Below, piece by piece: positions 53,982 to 63,244 of a DNA stretch of 64,000 nucleotides. The notes under the pieces are model-generated. The model searched no databases, was not told the origin of the DNA, and worked only from the letters and a program-made list of their open reading frames with translations. Made by a program: the position numbers and the translations under genes. Where the stretch lies: contig NZ_PEGF01000001.1 in NCBI RefSeq assembly GCF_002742635.1, forward strand, positions 2,046,001 through 2,110,000, given 5' to 3'. The stretch's first letter is position 1, and every line of letters begins with the position of its first letter. Source of the stretch: Caulobacter sp. X. GTDB lineage: Bacteria; Pseudomonadota; Alphaproteobacteria; Caulobacterales; Caulobacteraceae.

Positions 53982-55108
53982 CCGACGCGACCTCCCCGCC
54001 GCCCGGCCCCGCGCCCCAGCCCGAAGACCGCGCCGCATCGGCCGCGGCCCCGCCGGCCCGGCCCAAGCCGCCGAGCGCCTATGCGATCCTGATCACCGCG
54101 GCCGTCACCCTGACCGTGATCCTGCTGATCCTGTTCCTGTGGAAGCTTCCGCCGTTCGGGGGCTCGGTGGAGCGGACCGACAACGCCTATGTCCGCGGCC
54201 AGGTCACCGTCGTGGCGCCGCAACTGAGCGGCTATGTCGTCAAGGTCATGGCCCAGGACTTCCAGACCGTGCGCAAGGGCCAGCCGCTGTTCGAGATCGA
54301 CCAGCGCATCTACGCCCAGCGCGTCGACCAGGCCCGCGCCACCCTGGCCGCGCGAGAGGCGGACCTCGCCAACTCGACCCAGGCCCAGGCCTCGCGCGAG
54401 GCCGCTCTCAAGAGCCGCGAGGCCGACATCGGCTCGGCCCAGGCCCAGGTCGAGCGGGCCCGCGCCGACATGGCCCGCGTCGCCGACCTCGCCACCGACG
54501 GCTCGGTGTCCTTGCGGGAACGCGACCAGGCCCGCGCCGCGCTGCGCGCCGCCGAGGCGACGCTGGCCTCCGCCAAGGCCGGCCGCGAGATCGCCCGCCA
54601 GGACATCCGTTCGGTCGGCGTGTCGCGCGAAGGCCTGCAAGCCGCCGTCGCCGCCGCCAAGGCCGCCCTGCGCCTGGCCGAGATCGACCTTTCCAACACC
54701 ATCGTCGCCGCCCCCGCCGACGGCCAGCTGGGTCAGGTCGGCGTGCGCCAGGGCCAGTGGGTGACCGCCGGCAGCCAGCTGGTTTCGCTGGTCCCGCCGC
54801 AGCGTTGGGTGATCGCCAACTTCAAGGAGCGCCAGGCCGGCCGGATGAGTCCGGGCCAGACGGCCAGCGTCACCGTCGACGCCCTGGGCGACCAGCGCTT
54901 CACGGGGCGCGTCGAGCAGGTCTCGCCCGCCACCGGCTCGGAATTCAGCATCCTGCCGCCGCAGAACGCCACGGGCAATTTCACCAAGATCGCCCAGCGC
55001 CTGCCGGTGCGCATTGTGCTCGACGCCGGGCAGAAGGACCTGGCCCGCCTGCGTCCGGGCATGTCGGTGCAGGCCGAGGTCGACACCGCCGGCAAGGGCC
55101 GCCGCTGA
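53978..55108 (+). CDS. HlyD/EmrA-family membrane fusion protein
   Basis: The 376-residue protein has a Pro/Ala-rich cytoplasmic tail, one membrane helix (AILITAAVTLTVILLILFLW, ~34-53), then the adaptor domain: TDNAYVRGQVTVVAPQLSGYVVKV (lipoyl half), a long coiled coil (~95-195), and a second lipoyl half (NTIVAAPADGQLGQVGVRQGQWVTAGSQLVSLVP). It bridges the MFS pump to the outer-membrane factor. It overlaps its neighbours on both sides (ATGA and TGATG), so the three genes are tightly coupled. Confidence 0.93.
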   Translation: MTDATSPPPGPAPQPEDRAASAAAPPARPKPPSAYAILITAAVTLTVILLILFLWKLPPFGGSVERTDNAYVRGQVTVVAPQLSGYVVKVMAQDFQTVRKGQPLFEIDQRIYAQRVDQARATLAAREADLANSTQAQASREAALKSREADIGSAQAQVERARADMARVADLATDGSVSLRERDQARAALRAAEATLASAKAGREIARQDIRSVGVSREGLQAAVAAAKAALRLAEIDLSNTIVAAPADGQLGQVGVRQGQWVTAGSQLVSLVPPQRWVIANFKERQAGRMSPGQTASVTVDALGDQRFTGRVEQVSPATGSEFSILPPQNATGNFTKIAQRLPVRIVLDAGQKDLARLRPGMSVQAEVDTAGKGRR

Positions 55109-56493
55109 TGCGCCGCGCCCTGATCGGCCTGGTCAGCCTTGGCGCGCTGGCCGCCTGCGCGACGCCGGGGCCCAAGACCGCCCCGCCGCCCTCGGCCGCC
55201 GTCGCGCCGCCGGCGACCTGGCGCGCCGATGCGCCGTCGTCCCAGGACGCGGCCGCCGCCGAGTGGTGGAAGGCGTTCGGCGATCCGCGCCTGTCGGACC
55301 TGGTCGCCGCCGCCCTGGCCTACAACGCCGACCTCGGCGCGGCCGAGGCGCGGGTGCGCGAAGCCGAGGCGCAGAGCCTGTTGGCCAGCGCCACCCTCCT
55401 GCCCTCGGTCAACCTCTCGGCGGGGGTGGTGAAGCAACATACGATCAACGCGTTCGGTCGACCCAGCACGACCCTGACGACCCAACCCCAGGTTCAGGTC
55501 GCCTACGAGGTCGATCTCTGGGGCCGGGTGCGGGCGGCCGACGCCGCCGCGCGCGCCAGCCTGCAGGCCAGCCGCGACGCCCGCGACGCGGCGCGTTTGT
55601 CGGTCTCCGCCGCCGTCGCGCGATCCTATGTGGCGCTGCTGTCGCTGGACGCCCAGCTGACCACCGCCCGCGCCACCCTGGCCTCGCGCCAAGAGTCCGC
55701 CGTCCGGGCTCGCCGTCGCGCCCAGGGGGGCGTGACCTCCGATCTGGAGCTCCGCCAGGCCGAAGCCGAGCTGGAGGCCGCCGCCCAACGGGTACCAGCC
55801 CTGGAGCTGGCGATCCGCCGCCAGGAGGGAGCCCTGGCCCTGCTGGTCGGCCAGACCGCGCAGCCGATCGCACGCGGGACGCTGGCCGCCCTCGTCATCC
55901 CGCAGCCGGGCGCGCCCCTGCCGTCGACGCTGCTGAACCGGCGCCCCGACATCGCCCAGGCCGAGGCGACCCTGGCCGCCTCCGACGCCAGCCTGGCGGC
56001 CGCCCGCGCGGCCTTCCTACCCCAGGTCCGCCTGTCGGCGGCAGGCGGCGGACTTTCCGTCCAGCACGTGGATTCCATCACCGCCTGGAGCCTCGGCGCC
56101 AGCGCGCTCGCCCCGATCTTCGACGGCGGCCGCCTGCGCGCGCAGTCCGACGCCGCCGCGGCCCGCCGCGACCAGGCCGCCTTCGCCTATCGCAAGGCCG
56201 TGCTGACCGCGTTCAGCGAGGTCGAGAGCGCGCTTGAGGGCACCGGCCGCCTGGCCGAGCAGGAAGCCGCCGCCGTGCGCCAGCGCGCCGCCGCCGCCTC
56301 GGCCCTGAACCACGCGCGCAAGCGTTATCAGGCGGGCTATGTCGCTTATCTGGAGGAGTTGGACGCCCAGCGCGGCCTGCTGGCCACGGACCTGGCGCTG
56401 TCACAGGTTCGCGAGGCCCGGCTGCAGAACGCCGTGGCGCTGTACCAGGCCCTGGGCGGCGGGTGGACGGAGACGAAACCCGCCCAACACTAG
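55108..56493 (+). CDS. Outer-membrane efflux factor lipoprotein (NodT family)
   Basis: The 461-residue TolC-like protein has a lipoprotein signal (MRRALIGLVSLGALAACATP, lipobox LAAC), DPRLSDLVAAALAYNADLGAAEARVREAEAQ, VAYEVDLWGRVRAADAAARASLQA, and LLNRRPDIAQAEATLAASDASLAAARAAFLPQ, the internal repeat of NodT/OprM factors. It forms the outer-membrane channel of the efflux operon. It is the last gene; a small minus-strand gene follows. Confidence 0.93.
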   Translation: MRRALIGLVSLGALAACATPGPKTAPPPSAAVAPPATWRADAPSSQDAAAAEWWKAFGDPRLSDLVAAALAYNADLGAAEARVREAEAQSLLASATLLPSVNLSAGVVKQHTINAFGRPSTTLTTQPQVQVAYEVDLWGRVRAADAAARASLQASRDARDAARLSVSAAVARSYVALLSLDAQLTTARATLASRQESAVRARRRAQGGVTSDLELRQAEAELEAAAQRVPALELAIRRQEGALALLVGQTAQPIARGTLAALVIPQPGAPLPSTLLNRRPDIAQAEATLAASDASLAAARAAFLPQVRLSAAGGGLSVQHVDSITAWSLGASALAPIFDGGRLRAQSDAAAARRDQAAFAYRKAVLTAFSEVESALEGTGRLAEQEAAAVRQRAAAASALNHARKRYQAGYVAYLEELDAQRGLLATDLALSQVREARLQNAVALYQALGGGWTETKPAQH

Positions 56494-56502
56494 GTCTTGG
56501 CG

Positions 56503-56655
56503 TTAGGCCGCCATGGGCGGCGTGCCGCCGCCCAGCGGAATGGCCTCGTATTCCTTGAGAAGCTGCTCGAGCGTCTCGCGCAGTTCCGGATCGCATTCGC
56601 GTTTCAGCTTCGCCCGGAACAGCTCGATATTCTTGCGGCGAATGAACTCGTCCAT
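56503..56655 (-). CDS. Small conserved-looking protein (50 aa)
   Basis: The frame starts MDEFIRRKNIELFRAKLK, continues RECDPELRETLEQLLKEYE and ends GGGTPPMAA before TAA. It is rich in charged helix-forming residues; the MDEFIRRxNIExFR start is a form I recall from many small alphaproteobacterial proteins of unknown function. GGGAGGA lies 7 bases before the ATG at 56655. It converges with the efflux operon. Confidence 0.6.
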   Translation of the reverse strand: MDEFIRRKNIELFRAKLKRECDPELRETLEQLLKEYEAIPLGGGTPPMAA

Positions 56656-56969
56656 GGCCATCCTCCCAGAGCCGTCCCCAAGCCCGGGCAGAATGACCCC
56701 AGATTCCGGGACGCGCGCTGCGGCCCGACGCCGCAGGCCGGGGCGACATCATCATAGATCAGGTCGGAACACCGCCCTCCGGCGGCCAATCTGACCCAAG
56801 AGTGCGCGGAAGATGTCACAGCCGGCGCAAATATGACGGTTTGGCGGCGAAAATATTGCGGTTACTTCTTGAAAGAGCTTCGTTAGGCCAACGCGAAACG
56901 TCGCGTGCGAGTTGAGTCGCCTGCGCGCGCAGCACCGCAAGCTTCACTATTGAGGGGCCAGTTCATTTC
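56656..56969. other. Upstream region of the TonB-dependent receptor
   Basis: About 310 bases between the small minus-strand gene and the receptor. It includes a small GC hairpin (GCGGCCCGACGCCGC, 56721-56735) and a run of lower-GC sequence from about 56820. I cannot place a promoter or regulator site with confidence. Confidence 0.35.
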
Positions 56970-59927
56970 ATGCTGAACCAACGAGGACGTCTTCTAGCCT
57001 CCACGATCATCGCCGGCTTGGCGACTAGCGCCGCCTTGCCGGCGCTGGCCCAGACGGCGGCGCCCGCGGGCGCTTCTGCGCAGGACAGCGCGGAGGTCGA
57101 GGCCGTGGTGGTGACCGGCTCGCGCATCAAGCGCTCGGCCTTCAACAGCCCGGACCCCATCCAGGTCATTTCCGCCGAGCAAGGTCAGCTGCGCGGCATC
57201 GCCTCGGCGACCGGCCTGCTGCAGTCCTCGACGATCGCGTCGGGTTCGCCGCAGGTTACTTCGGACATCTCCAGCGCCTTCGTCACCGACGGCGGTCCCG
57301 GTTCGGAGACCGTGTCGCTGCGCGGCCTGGGCCCCAACCGCACCCTCGTCCTGCTGAACGGCCGACGCGCCGGCCCCGCCGGCACGCGCGGCGGCGTCTC
57401 GGCCTTCGACCTGAACGTCCTGCCGCTGTCGGTGATCGACCACGTCGACATCCTGAAGGACGGCGCCTCGTCGATCTATGGTTCGGACGCCGTGGCGGGC
57501 GTGGTGAACATCATCACCAAGCGCAACACCGACGGCATCGACGCCTCGATGTTCTACAGCCAGCCGCAGAAGCACGGCGGCGAGCAGTATTCGGCCAGCG
57601 CCAGCTTCGCCAAGACGTTCGACCGCGGCTTCTTCAGCCTGTCGTACGAGTACTTCAAGAAGGCCGAGCAGACGCGCGGCCAGCGCAGCTACACCAACTG
57701 CGGCCGTCAGTACATCACCGACTCTAACGGCAAGCGGAAGGACACGATCGATCCGCGCACCGGCCAGATCCAGTGCCAGGACCTGCTGTACGATCAGATC
57801 TGGCTGTACGACGCCAGCTTCTCGGGCCTGGCCGGCAAGCTGCAGTACGACTACACCGGCAAGATCGGCGGCCTGATCCCTCGCGCCCCGGCGGGCGGCG
57901 GCTATCCGGGCGCGCCGGCGGGCTTCTACGTGGTCGGCTACAGCGACGACCCGTCCGCGCCGGACCGCGGCGTGCTGGACTATAACAGCCCCTTCAACCT
58001 GGCGACGTCGCTGAGCCCGCGCACCGAGCGCAACACGGTGTTCGCCCAGGGCGCCTTCAAGATCAACGACAGCATCGAGGCCTATGGCGAGGCGCTGCTG
58101 AACCGCCGCGCCACCAAGACCAATGGCTATCGTCAGTTCTGGAGCTATTTCTACACCGAGACCGGCGGCCCCAACACCGGCGCCGATCCGTTCAGCGTGG
58201 GCTTCAGCGGCGACTACATCCTGTCGCCGACCCCGGTCACCAACCACGCCCGCGACGGCCAGCGCGTCGACTACCAGCGCTATGTCGGCGGCCTGCGCGG
58301 CGACTTCGGGTCCATCGACTTCCTGAAGGGCTGGGACTGGGACATCTTCACCCAGTACAGCCACAGCAAGGGCCTCTATTCGCAGGACGTGATCCTGAAC
58401 GACGCCGTCCAGAGCAACGCCTTCCGCACCGGTTCGTGCGTTGGCACGGTGACGCCGATCAGCAAGAGGCAGTGCGTCGACGTCGCCTGGGTGTCGCCTG
58501 ACTTCCTGGCCGGCAAGTACACGCCCGAGGAAGAGGCGTTCCTGTTCGACACCGAAACCGGCAAGACCGTCTACAAGCAGCTGGTCTTCGAAGGCTCGGT
58601 GTCGGGCAACCTGTTCAAGCTGCCCGCCGGCGACGTGGGCATGGCCTTGGGCTTCCACTATCGCAAGGACTCGATCAACGACACGCCCGGCCCGATCACC
58701 CTGGCCGGCAACATCTGGAACTCGTCGGTCGCCGGCGTCACCAAGGGCGACGACCTGGCGCGCGAAGTGTACGGCGAACTCAGCATCCCGATCTTCCGCG
58801 ACATGTTCCTGGCCAAGAACGTCGAGCTGTCGCTGTCGGGCCGTCACACCAAGGTCAATTCCTACGGCGAGGACGACACCTACAAGATCGGCCTGAACTG
58901 GCAGATCGTCCCGTCGCTGCGCCTGCGCGCCACCCGGGGCACCTCGTTCCGCGCTCCTGCGCTGTTCGAGCTGTACAAGAACGCCCAGACGGCGTTCGTG
59001 AACCAGCGCTCGGTCGATCCGTGCATCCGCTGGGGTCAGAACCTGGCCCAGGGGAACATCACCCAGCGCGTCGCCGACAACTGCCGAGCGTCGGGCGTTC
59101 CGGACACCTATACGGGCGCCGGCGCCAGCGTCACCGTCGTCTCGTCGGGCGGCAAGGGCCTGCTCGAAGCCGAGACGTCGCTGGCCAAGACCTATGGCGT
59201 CATCTGGACACCGAAGTTCGCGGACCTGCAGCTGGCCGTCGACTATTTCGACATCAACGTGAAGAACGAGGTGACCCAGCTCGGCGCGGCGACCATCGTG
59301 GGCCAGTGCCTGAAGTCGCTGAACTTCCCGAACGACAAGCTGTGCAGCCTGTTCACCCGGAACCCGGGTTCGCACCTGATCACCAACATCACCAACAACT
59401 ACATCAATATCGCCCAGCAGATTAACCGCGGCATCGACCTGACGGTCCGCTACGGCCAAGACCTGCCCTGGGACGTGAAGATGGTGACCGAGCTGCAGTC
59501 GACCTGGCAGTTGAAGGACACCGAGGCCAAGTTCGCCGACACGATCATCGATCAGAACGGCTTCGTCGGCGACCCCGACTGGACCGGCCAGCTGAACATC
59601 AGCTTCCAGAAGGGCGACTGGACCGGCTTCTGGGGCATCGACATGATCGGCAAGGCCTCGGACGCCGAGACCGAGCGCGACCGCAACGTCGCCGGCACCA
59701 CCTTCTACAAGATCCACACCGAGTTCACGGCCTATCACAACGTGTCGCTGCGGCGGGACCTTGAGGACTGGTCGATCACGGGCGGCGTCTCGAACCTGTT
59801 CGACGAACACCCTCCGGCGCTCACGCTCAGCCAGGGCAAGTACGAAACGGTGGGGACCTCGGTGCAGTCCTCGCAGTACGACTACCTGGGCCGTCGCGTC
59901 TTCGTGAACATCAAGGCGCACTTCTAA
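56970..59927 (+). CDS. TonB-dependent receptor
   Basis: The 985-residue protein has a signal peptide (MLNQRGRLLASTIIAGLATS... ALAQ), a TonB-box/plug start EAVVVTGSRIKRSAFNSPDPIQVI, plug features (VSLRGLGPNRTLVLLNGRRAG; VDILKDGASSIYGSDAVAGVVNIITK) and a ~22-strand barrel ending in F (VFVNIKAHF). Such receptors import siderophores, sugars or vitamins with energy from TonB-ExbBD. The IYGSDAVAGVVNI form is typical of the large Caulobacter receptor set. The ligand is unknown. Confidence 0.95.
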   Translation: MLNQRGRLLASTIIAGLATSAALPALAQTAAPAGASAQDSAEVEAVVVTGSRIKRSAFNSPDPIQVISAEQGQLRGIASATGLLQSSTIASGSPQVTSDISSAFVTDGGPGSETVSLRGLGPNRTLVLLNGRRAGPAGTRGGVSAFDLNVLPLSVIDHVDILKDGASSIYGSDAVAGVVNIITKRNTDGIDASMFYSQPQKHGGEQYSASASFAKTFDRGFFSLSYEYFKKAEQTRGQRSYTNCGRQYITDSNGKRKDTIDPRTGQIQCQDLLYDQIWLYDASFSGLAGKLQYDYTGKIGGLIPRAPAGGGYPGAPAGFYVVGYSDDPSAPDRGVLDYNSPFNLATSLSPRTERNTVFAQGAFKINDSIEAYGEALLNRRATKTNGYRQFWSYFYTETGGPNTGADPFSVGFSGDYILSPTPVTNHARDGQRVDYQRYVGGLRGDFGSIDFLKGWDWDIFTQYSHSKGLYSQDVILNDAVQSNAFRTGSCVGTVTPISKRQCVDVAWVSPDFLAGKYTPEEEAFLFDTETGKTVYKQLVFEGSVSGNLFKLPAGDVGMALGFHYRKDSINDTPGPITLAGNIWNSSVAGVTKGDDLAREVYGELSIPIFRDMFLAKNVELSLSGRHTKVNSYGEDDTYKIGLNWQIVPSLRLRATRGTSFRAPALFELYKNAQTAFVNQRSVDPCIRWGQNLAQGNITQRVADNCRASGVPDTYTGAGASVTVVSSGGKGLLEAETSLAKTYGVIWTPKFADLQLAVDYFDINVKNEVTQLGAATIVGQCLKSLNFPNDKLCSLFTRNPGSHLITNITNNYINIAQQINRGIDLTVRYGQDLPWDVKMVTELQSTWQLKDTEAKFADTIIDQNGFVGDPDWTGQLNISFQKGDWTGFWGIDMIGKASDAETERDRNVAGTTFYKIHTEFTAYHNVSLRRDLEDWSITGGVSNLFDEHPPALTLSQGKYETVGTSVQSSQYDYLGRRVFVNIKAHF

Positions 59928-59950
59928 GCGCCACACGATCCTCTAAGATC

Positions 59951-59981
59951 ACGGCGGCGGAGCGATCCGCCGCCGTTTTTC
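59951..59981 (+). terminator. Rho-independent terminator after the TonB receptor gene
   Basis: ACGGCGGCGG (59951-59960) pairs with CCGCCGCCGT (59967-59976), followed by TTTT. Confidence 0.9.
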
Positions 59982-60015
59982 TGTCCGGCTCCTTCAGTCC
60001 CGAGGCTCTCTCAGC

Positions 60016-60801
60016 GTGAACGCCATCATTCGCGGCAAGCCCGACAATCTCGATGCGATCGGCGAGCGTTTCGAGCGCGCGCGGCTCGACCAGCCGGTCT
60101 TCCTGAACAGCGTGCCGAAAGCCGGCACCCACCTGATCCGCAACATCATGCGGATGTTCGTCGCTCCCGATCAGCACTGGCGGCGCGAGTACATCCAGCA
60201 CGCCCTGCTGGCGCGCAGCCGCGACGCCTTCCAGCCCGACGCCCCGATGATCAGCTGGGGGCACATGCTGTTCTCGGACGAGGCGGCGGTGGCCCTGCGC
60301 GACGTGCGCCACATCGTGCTGGTCCGCGACCCCTACGACTGGGTGCTGGCGCGGGCCCGCTTCTACCTCTCCGACGAGTTCCAGGGGAACCTGAACCACA
60401 TCAAGGACGGCGGCGCGGCGATCGACGACGTCATCATGATGATGATCCTGGGCGCGCACGGCCGCATCCCGGACCTCAAGGACATCTTCACGATGAACGC
60501 CGTGGCCTGGATGGGCTCCAAGGCCATCATCGTCCGCTACGAGGACATCGTCGAGAACCTCAAGGACCTGGGCTCCAGGCGGGCCGAGGCCTTCTTTGGC
60601 CGGCTGCTGGCCGATTGCGGCCTGGCCCTGCCCCAGGACTGGCGCGCGCGCGTCGAGGCCGGCGCCGATCCGCGCGAGAGCCGCACGGCGCGCGAGAACC
60701 TCAGCGTGACGGCCGAGGTGCCGAAAGTGCTGTCGGAGATCCACCGGCAGGTGGTCGACTTCCACGCCCCGGGCCTGAGGGCCTTGCTGGGCTATCGCTG
60801 A
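60016..60801 (+). CDS. Sulfotransferase-like protein
   Basis: The 261-residue protein has FLNSVPKAGTHLIRNIMRM (5'-phosphosulfate-binding loop, residues ~29-47) and HIVLVRDPYDWVLARARF (3'-phosphate-binding region), matching PAPS-dependent sulfotransferases. The acceptor is unknown; polysaccharide or lipid is possible. The GTG start lies 35 bases after the receptor terminator. Absence of other sulfation genes nearby leaves the pathway open. Confidence 0.75.
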   Translation: MNAIIRGKPDNLDAIGERFERARLDQPVFLNSVPKAGTHLIRNIMRMFVAPDQHWRREYIQHALLARSRDAFQPDAPMISWGHMLFSDEAAVALRDVRHIVLVRDPYDWVLARARFYLSDEFQGNLNHIKDGGAAIDDVIMMMILGAHGRIPDLKDIFTMNAVAWMGSKAIIVRYEDIVENLKDLGSRRAEAFFGRLLADCGLALPQDWRARVEAGADPRESRTARENLSVTAEVPKVLSEIHRQVVDFHAPGLRALLGYR

Positions 60802-60826
60802 CGGCGGCGCGCAGCTCTCACCAAAG

Positions 60827-60846
60827 TTTTGACGATCTCGTCAAAA
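60827..60846. promoter_or_regulatory. Perfect palindrome TTTTGAC-N6-GTCAAAA, site 1
   Basis: TTTTGAC-GATCTC-GTCAAAA lies 26 bases after the sulfotransferase stop. A second site with identical arms is at 61131-61150. More TGACG/CGTCA half-sites lie between (61008, 61033, 61067), and a GC hairpin at 60875-60901 (CCCGTCGCG and complement). The 350-base gap 60802-61151 is between convergent genes and holds no gene I can support. Confidence 0.6.
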
Positions 60847-61130
60847 AGAAAAACCAGGGCCCAGATACACCAAACCCGTCGCGGGGGATAATCGCGACGG
60901 GCTGGCTATTTTCTCGATCATTCGATCTAGGCGGGCGTTTCCTCCCCGAAACGCCGAAGAACGGGAGCTCTCTGGTGGGCTCGTTTCGTCCTTGCAGTGT
61001 GTAGAAACGTCAAATTCGTGACGGTGTCAACGCGTCAAAGCCGTTTTCTGCAAAGGTTTGGACGAATTTTTGACGCCGGCGGCGTATCTTGGACTGAAAA
61101 GTCGGTTTTACCCCCGGATTCCGGCGTCAT

Positions 61131-61150
61131 TTTTGACGAAGCAGTCAAAA
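61131..61150. promoter_or_regulatory. Perfect-arm palindrome TTTTGAC-N6-GTCAAAA, site 2
   Basis: TTTTGAC-GAAGCA-GTCAAAA ends one base before the hisG stop codon on the opposite strand. Same arms and spacing as 60827-60846. Confidence 0.6.
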
Positions 61151-61151
61151 T

Positions 61152-62111
61152 TTACTTTCCGAGCGCCGCCGTGAAACGGTCCAGCACCGCCGAGCGCGAC
61201 TCGAACACATAGTCCGGACGCGACACGGTCACCGGCTCGACCCCGGCCTCGGCCAGGGCGGCGGCGGCGTCGAACAGGTCGGCGGTCGCCAGCAGGGCGC
61301 CGTTGGCCCGGCGCGAGCCGCCACGGGCCACGAAGGCGGCCACCGCGTCCTGGGCGGCGCGGTCCTGCTCGGCCGGCCAGACCAGGGTCGCGAGCTTGCC
61401 CGCCCGGCCCTTGGCCTCGACCACCGACAAGAGACGGCGCAGGGCGTCCAGCTGCTCGCCGTTCCAGCCGGCCAGCAGCGAGGCCGTCAGCTGGGCCTGG
61501 CTCTTCAGGATCACGCCGTCGGACAGGATCTTCAGGCCATTGGCCGCCAGGGTCGCGCCGGTGGTGGTGATGTCGACGACCAGCTCGGCCGCGCCGGCGG
61601 CGGGGGCCCCCTCGGTGGCGCCGCTGCTCTCGACGATGCGGTAGTCGGCGACGCCGTGGCGAGCGAAGAAAGCGCGGGTCTGGGTCACGTACTTGGTCGC
61701 CACGCGCAGGCGCCGGCCGGTGCGGGCCAGATGCGCGTGCCCGACCTCGTCCACGTCCGCCATGGTGTCGACGTCGAGCCAGCTCTTGGGCGCGGTCACC
61801 ACCAGATCGGCGCGGCCGAACCCTAAGGCCCGCAGCAGCATGACCCGGCTGTCCATGTCGTCGCCGCGCTCGCGCAGCAGGTCCTCGCCGGTGACGCCCA
61901 GGTGCAGGTCGCCGCTGTCGAGGCCCGCGGCGATGTCGCCGGCTGACAAGAGGCGCACCGAGACGCCGGGCAGGCCCGACAGCTCGGCCGAATAGCCGCG
62001 CGCGCCGCCGGTCATTTCCAGCTTGAAGCCGCACTCGGCCAGCCAGGCCTCGACCTGGTCCTTCAGCCGACCCTTGGACGGAATGGCGAAGATCATCGGT
62101 GCGGAGCTCAT
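61152..62111 (-). CDS. hisG: ATP phosphoribosyltransferase catalytic subunit
   Basis: HisG joins ATP and PRPP in the first step of histidine synthesis. The 319-residue protein starts MSSAPMIFAIPSKGRLKDQV and has LHLGVTGEDLL, RVATKYVTQTRAFFARHGV and the PRPP-binding stretch ESSGATEGAPAAGAAELVVDITTTGATLAANGL. The presence of HisZ next door fits a HisG/HisZ hetero-octamer, though this HisG is longer than the classic ~230-residue short form. The start overlaps the hisZ stop by 4 bases. Confidence 0.93.
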   Translation of the reverse strand: MSSAPMIFAIPSKGRLKDQVEAWLAECGFKLEMTGGARGYSAELSGLPGVSVRLLSAGDIAAGLDSGDLHLGVTGEDLLRERGDDMDSRVMLLRALGFGRADLVVTAPKSWLDVDTMADVDEVGHAHLARTGRRLRVATKYVTQTRAFFARHGVADYRIVESSGATEGAPAAGAAELVVDITTTGATLAANGLKILSDGVILKSQAQLTASLLAGWNGEQLDALRRLLSVVEAKGRAGKLATLVWPAEQDRAAQDAVAAFVARGGSRRANGALLATADLFDAAAALAEAGVEPVTVSRPDYVFESRSAVLDRFTAALGK

Positions 62112-63241
62112 TCGCCGCCTCCCGCATAGGCGCGCGCGGGACGGACCATGAAGCCGACCGCGCCGGTGTTGGTGGTGGAGACGCCGAGCTTGCCCGGAAG
62201 TCCGTCGTAGCGGCCGCCGGCCGCGATCGGCCGCTCGTCGCCCAGGCCCGCCGAGCGGACCTCGAACAGATAGCCGTCGTAATAGCCGAAGGCCCGGCCG
62301 AAGGCGGCGGCCAGGGTCGCCTTGTCCAGCGGAACGCCTCGGGCGGCCATACCCGACAGGCGCGCGCGCCAGCCGGCGATGGCGGCCTTCAACGCTCCAT
62401 CGTTCGGACCCGCCAGCGCGGCGATGGCGTCCAGCGCGGCCTCCGGACGATCCGAGACGGCCAGGAAGGCGCGGACCTTGGCGGCTTGCTCCGCATCGAG
62501 ACGGCCGGCCTTGGCGGTCTCGGCCTTCTCGACCAGGCGGCGGGCGATCTCGGCCGGGCGGCGGCCGCCGACGGGCTCGATGCCGGCCAGGGACCACAGC
62601 TCCTGCAGCACCGCCGAGGCCTCGGCCTCGGGCAAGCCGGCCAGCAAGGCGGCGATGCGGCTCTGGTCGGCGTCGGGCGCGGCGCCCTCCCCTTCCAGCT
62701 CGGCCTTCAGCTGGCGCGGCTTGGCGAAGGCGCGCTTCAGGCGGGCGGCCAGGGGCGCGGCGAGATCGAGGCTGTCGACGAAGGCGGCGAACAGCGACAC
62801 GTCGCCGAGGATCAGCGAGAGGTCCCCGCGCCCGCCGGCCGCCGAGGCCGCCCAGGCCAGGGCCGCCATCTCGGCGTCGGCGGCGACCGGGTCTCCGGCC
62901 TCGAAGGCCTCGATGCCGATCTGCAGGAACTCCTCGGCGCGATCAGACCCGCGCGGGGCCACGCGGAAGGCCTTGCCCTCGTAGCGGTAACGGCCCGCCC
63001 CTTCACCACCGGCGAAGTGCTGGCGCGCCACCGCGACGGTGAAGTCGGGACGCAGGGCCGCCTCCTCGCCGCCGTCGCCGGAGACGACGAACAATCGCGA
63101 GCGCATGGCCTCGCCGGCCAAATCCAGCAGCAGGCCCAGCGGCTGCAGCACCGGCGCGTCGGTCGGCGCGGCGCCGGCGGCCAGAAGCGGAGCGCGGATG
63201 GCGTCGAGCGCCTCCGCCGGAATGGAACGCTCGAGCCTCAC
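62108..63241 (-). CDS. hisZ: ATP phosphoribosyltransferase regulatory subunit
   Basis: HisZ is a catalytically dead HisRS paralogue that activates and regulates HisG. The 377-residue protein keeps the class II synthetase core (LRPDFTVAVARQHFAGGEGAGRYRYEGKAFR, AAGGRYDGLPGKLG) but lacks the RGLxYYTG motif seen in hisS next door; the equivalent region reads GYYDGYLFEV. It starts with GTG 3 bases after the hisS stop, giving a hisS-hisZ-hisG operon. Confidence 0.92.
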   Translation of the reverse strand: MRLERSIPAEALDAIRAPLLAAGAAPTDAPVLQPLGLLLDLAGEAMRSRLFVVSGDGGEEAALRPDFTVAVARQHFAGGEGAGRYRYEGKAFRVAPRGSDRAEEFLQIGIEAFEAGDPVAADAEMAALAWAASAAGGRGDLSLILGDVSLFAAFVDSLDLAAPLAARLKRAFAKPRQLKAELEGEGAAPDADQSRIAALLAGLPEAEASAVLQELWSLAGIEPVGGRRPAEIARRLVEKAETAKAGRLDAEQAAKVRAFLAVSDRPEAALDAIAALAGPNDGALKAAIAGWRARLSGMAARGVPLDKATLAAAFGRAFGYYDGYLFEVRSAGLGDERPIAAGGRYDGLPGKLGVSTTNTGAVGFMVRPARAYAGGGE

Positions 63242-63244
63242 GAA

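Noticed and set aside
52523..55108. 861-residue frame spanning the MFS and HlyD genes
   Set aside because: The first half is a shifted-frame shadow of the MFS gene; the real HlyD start is at 53978 with an ATGA overlap.
56994..59936. Very long open frame antisense to the TonB receptor gene
   Set aside because: High GC makes long antisense frames common; composition is Arg/Val/Asp-rich with no domains, and the plus-strand receptor explains the region.
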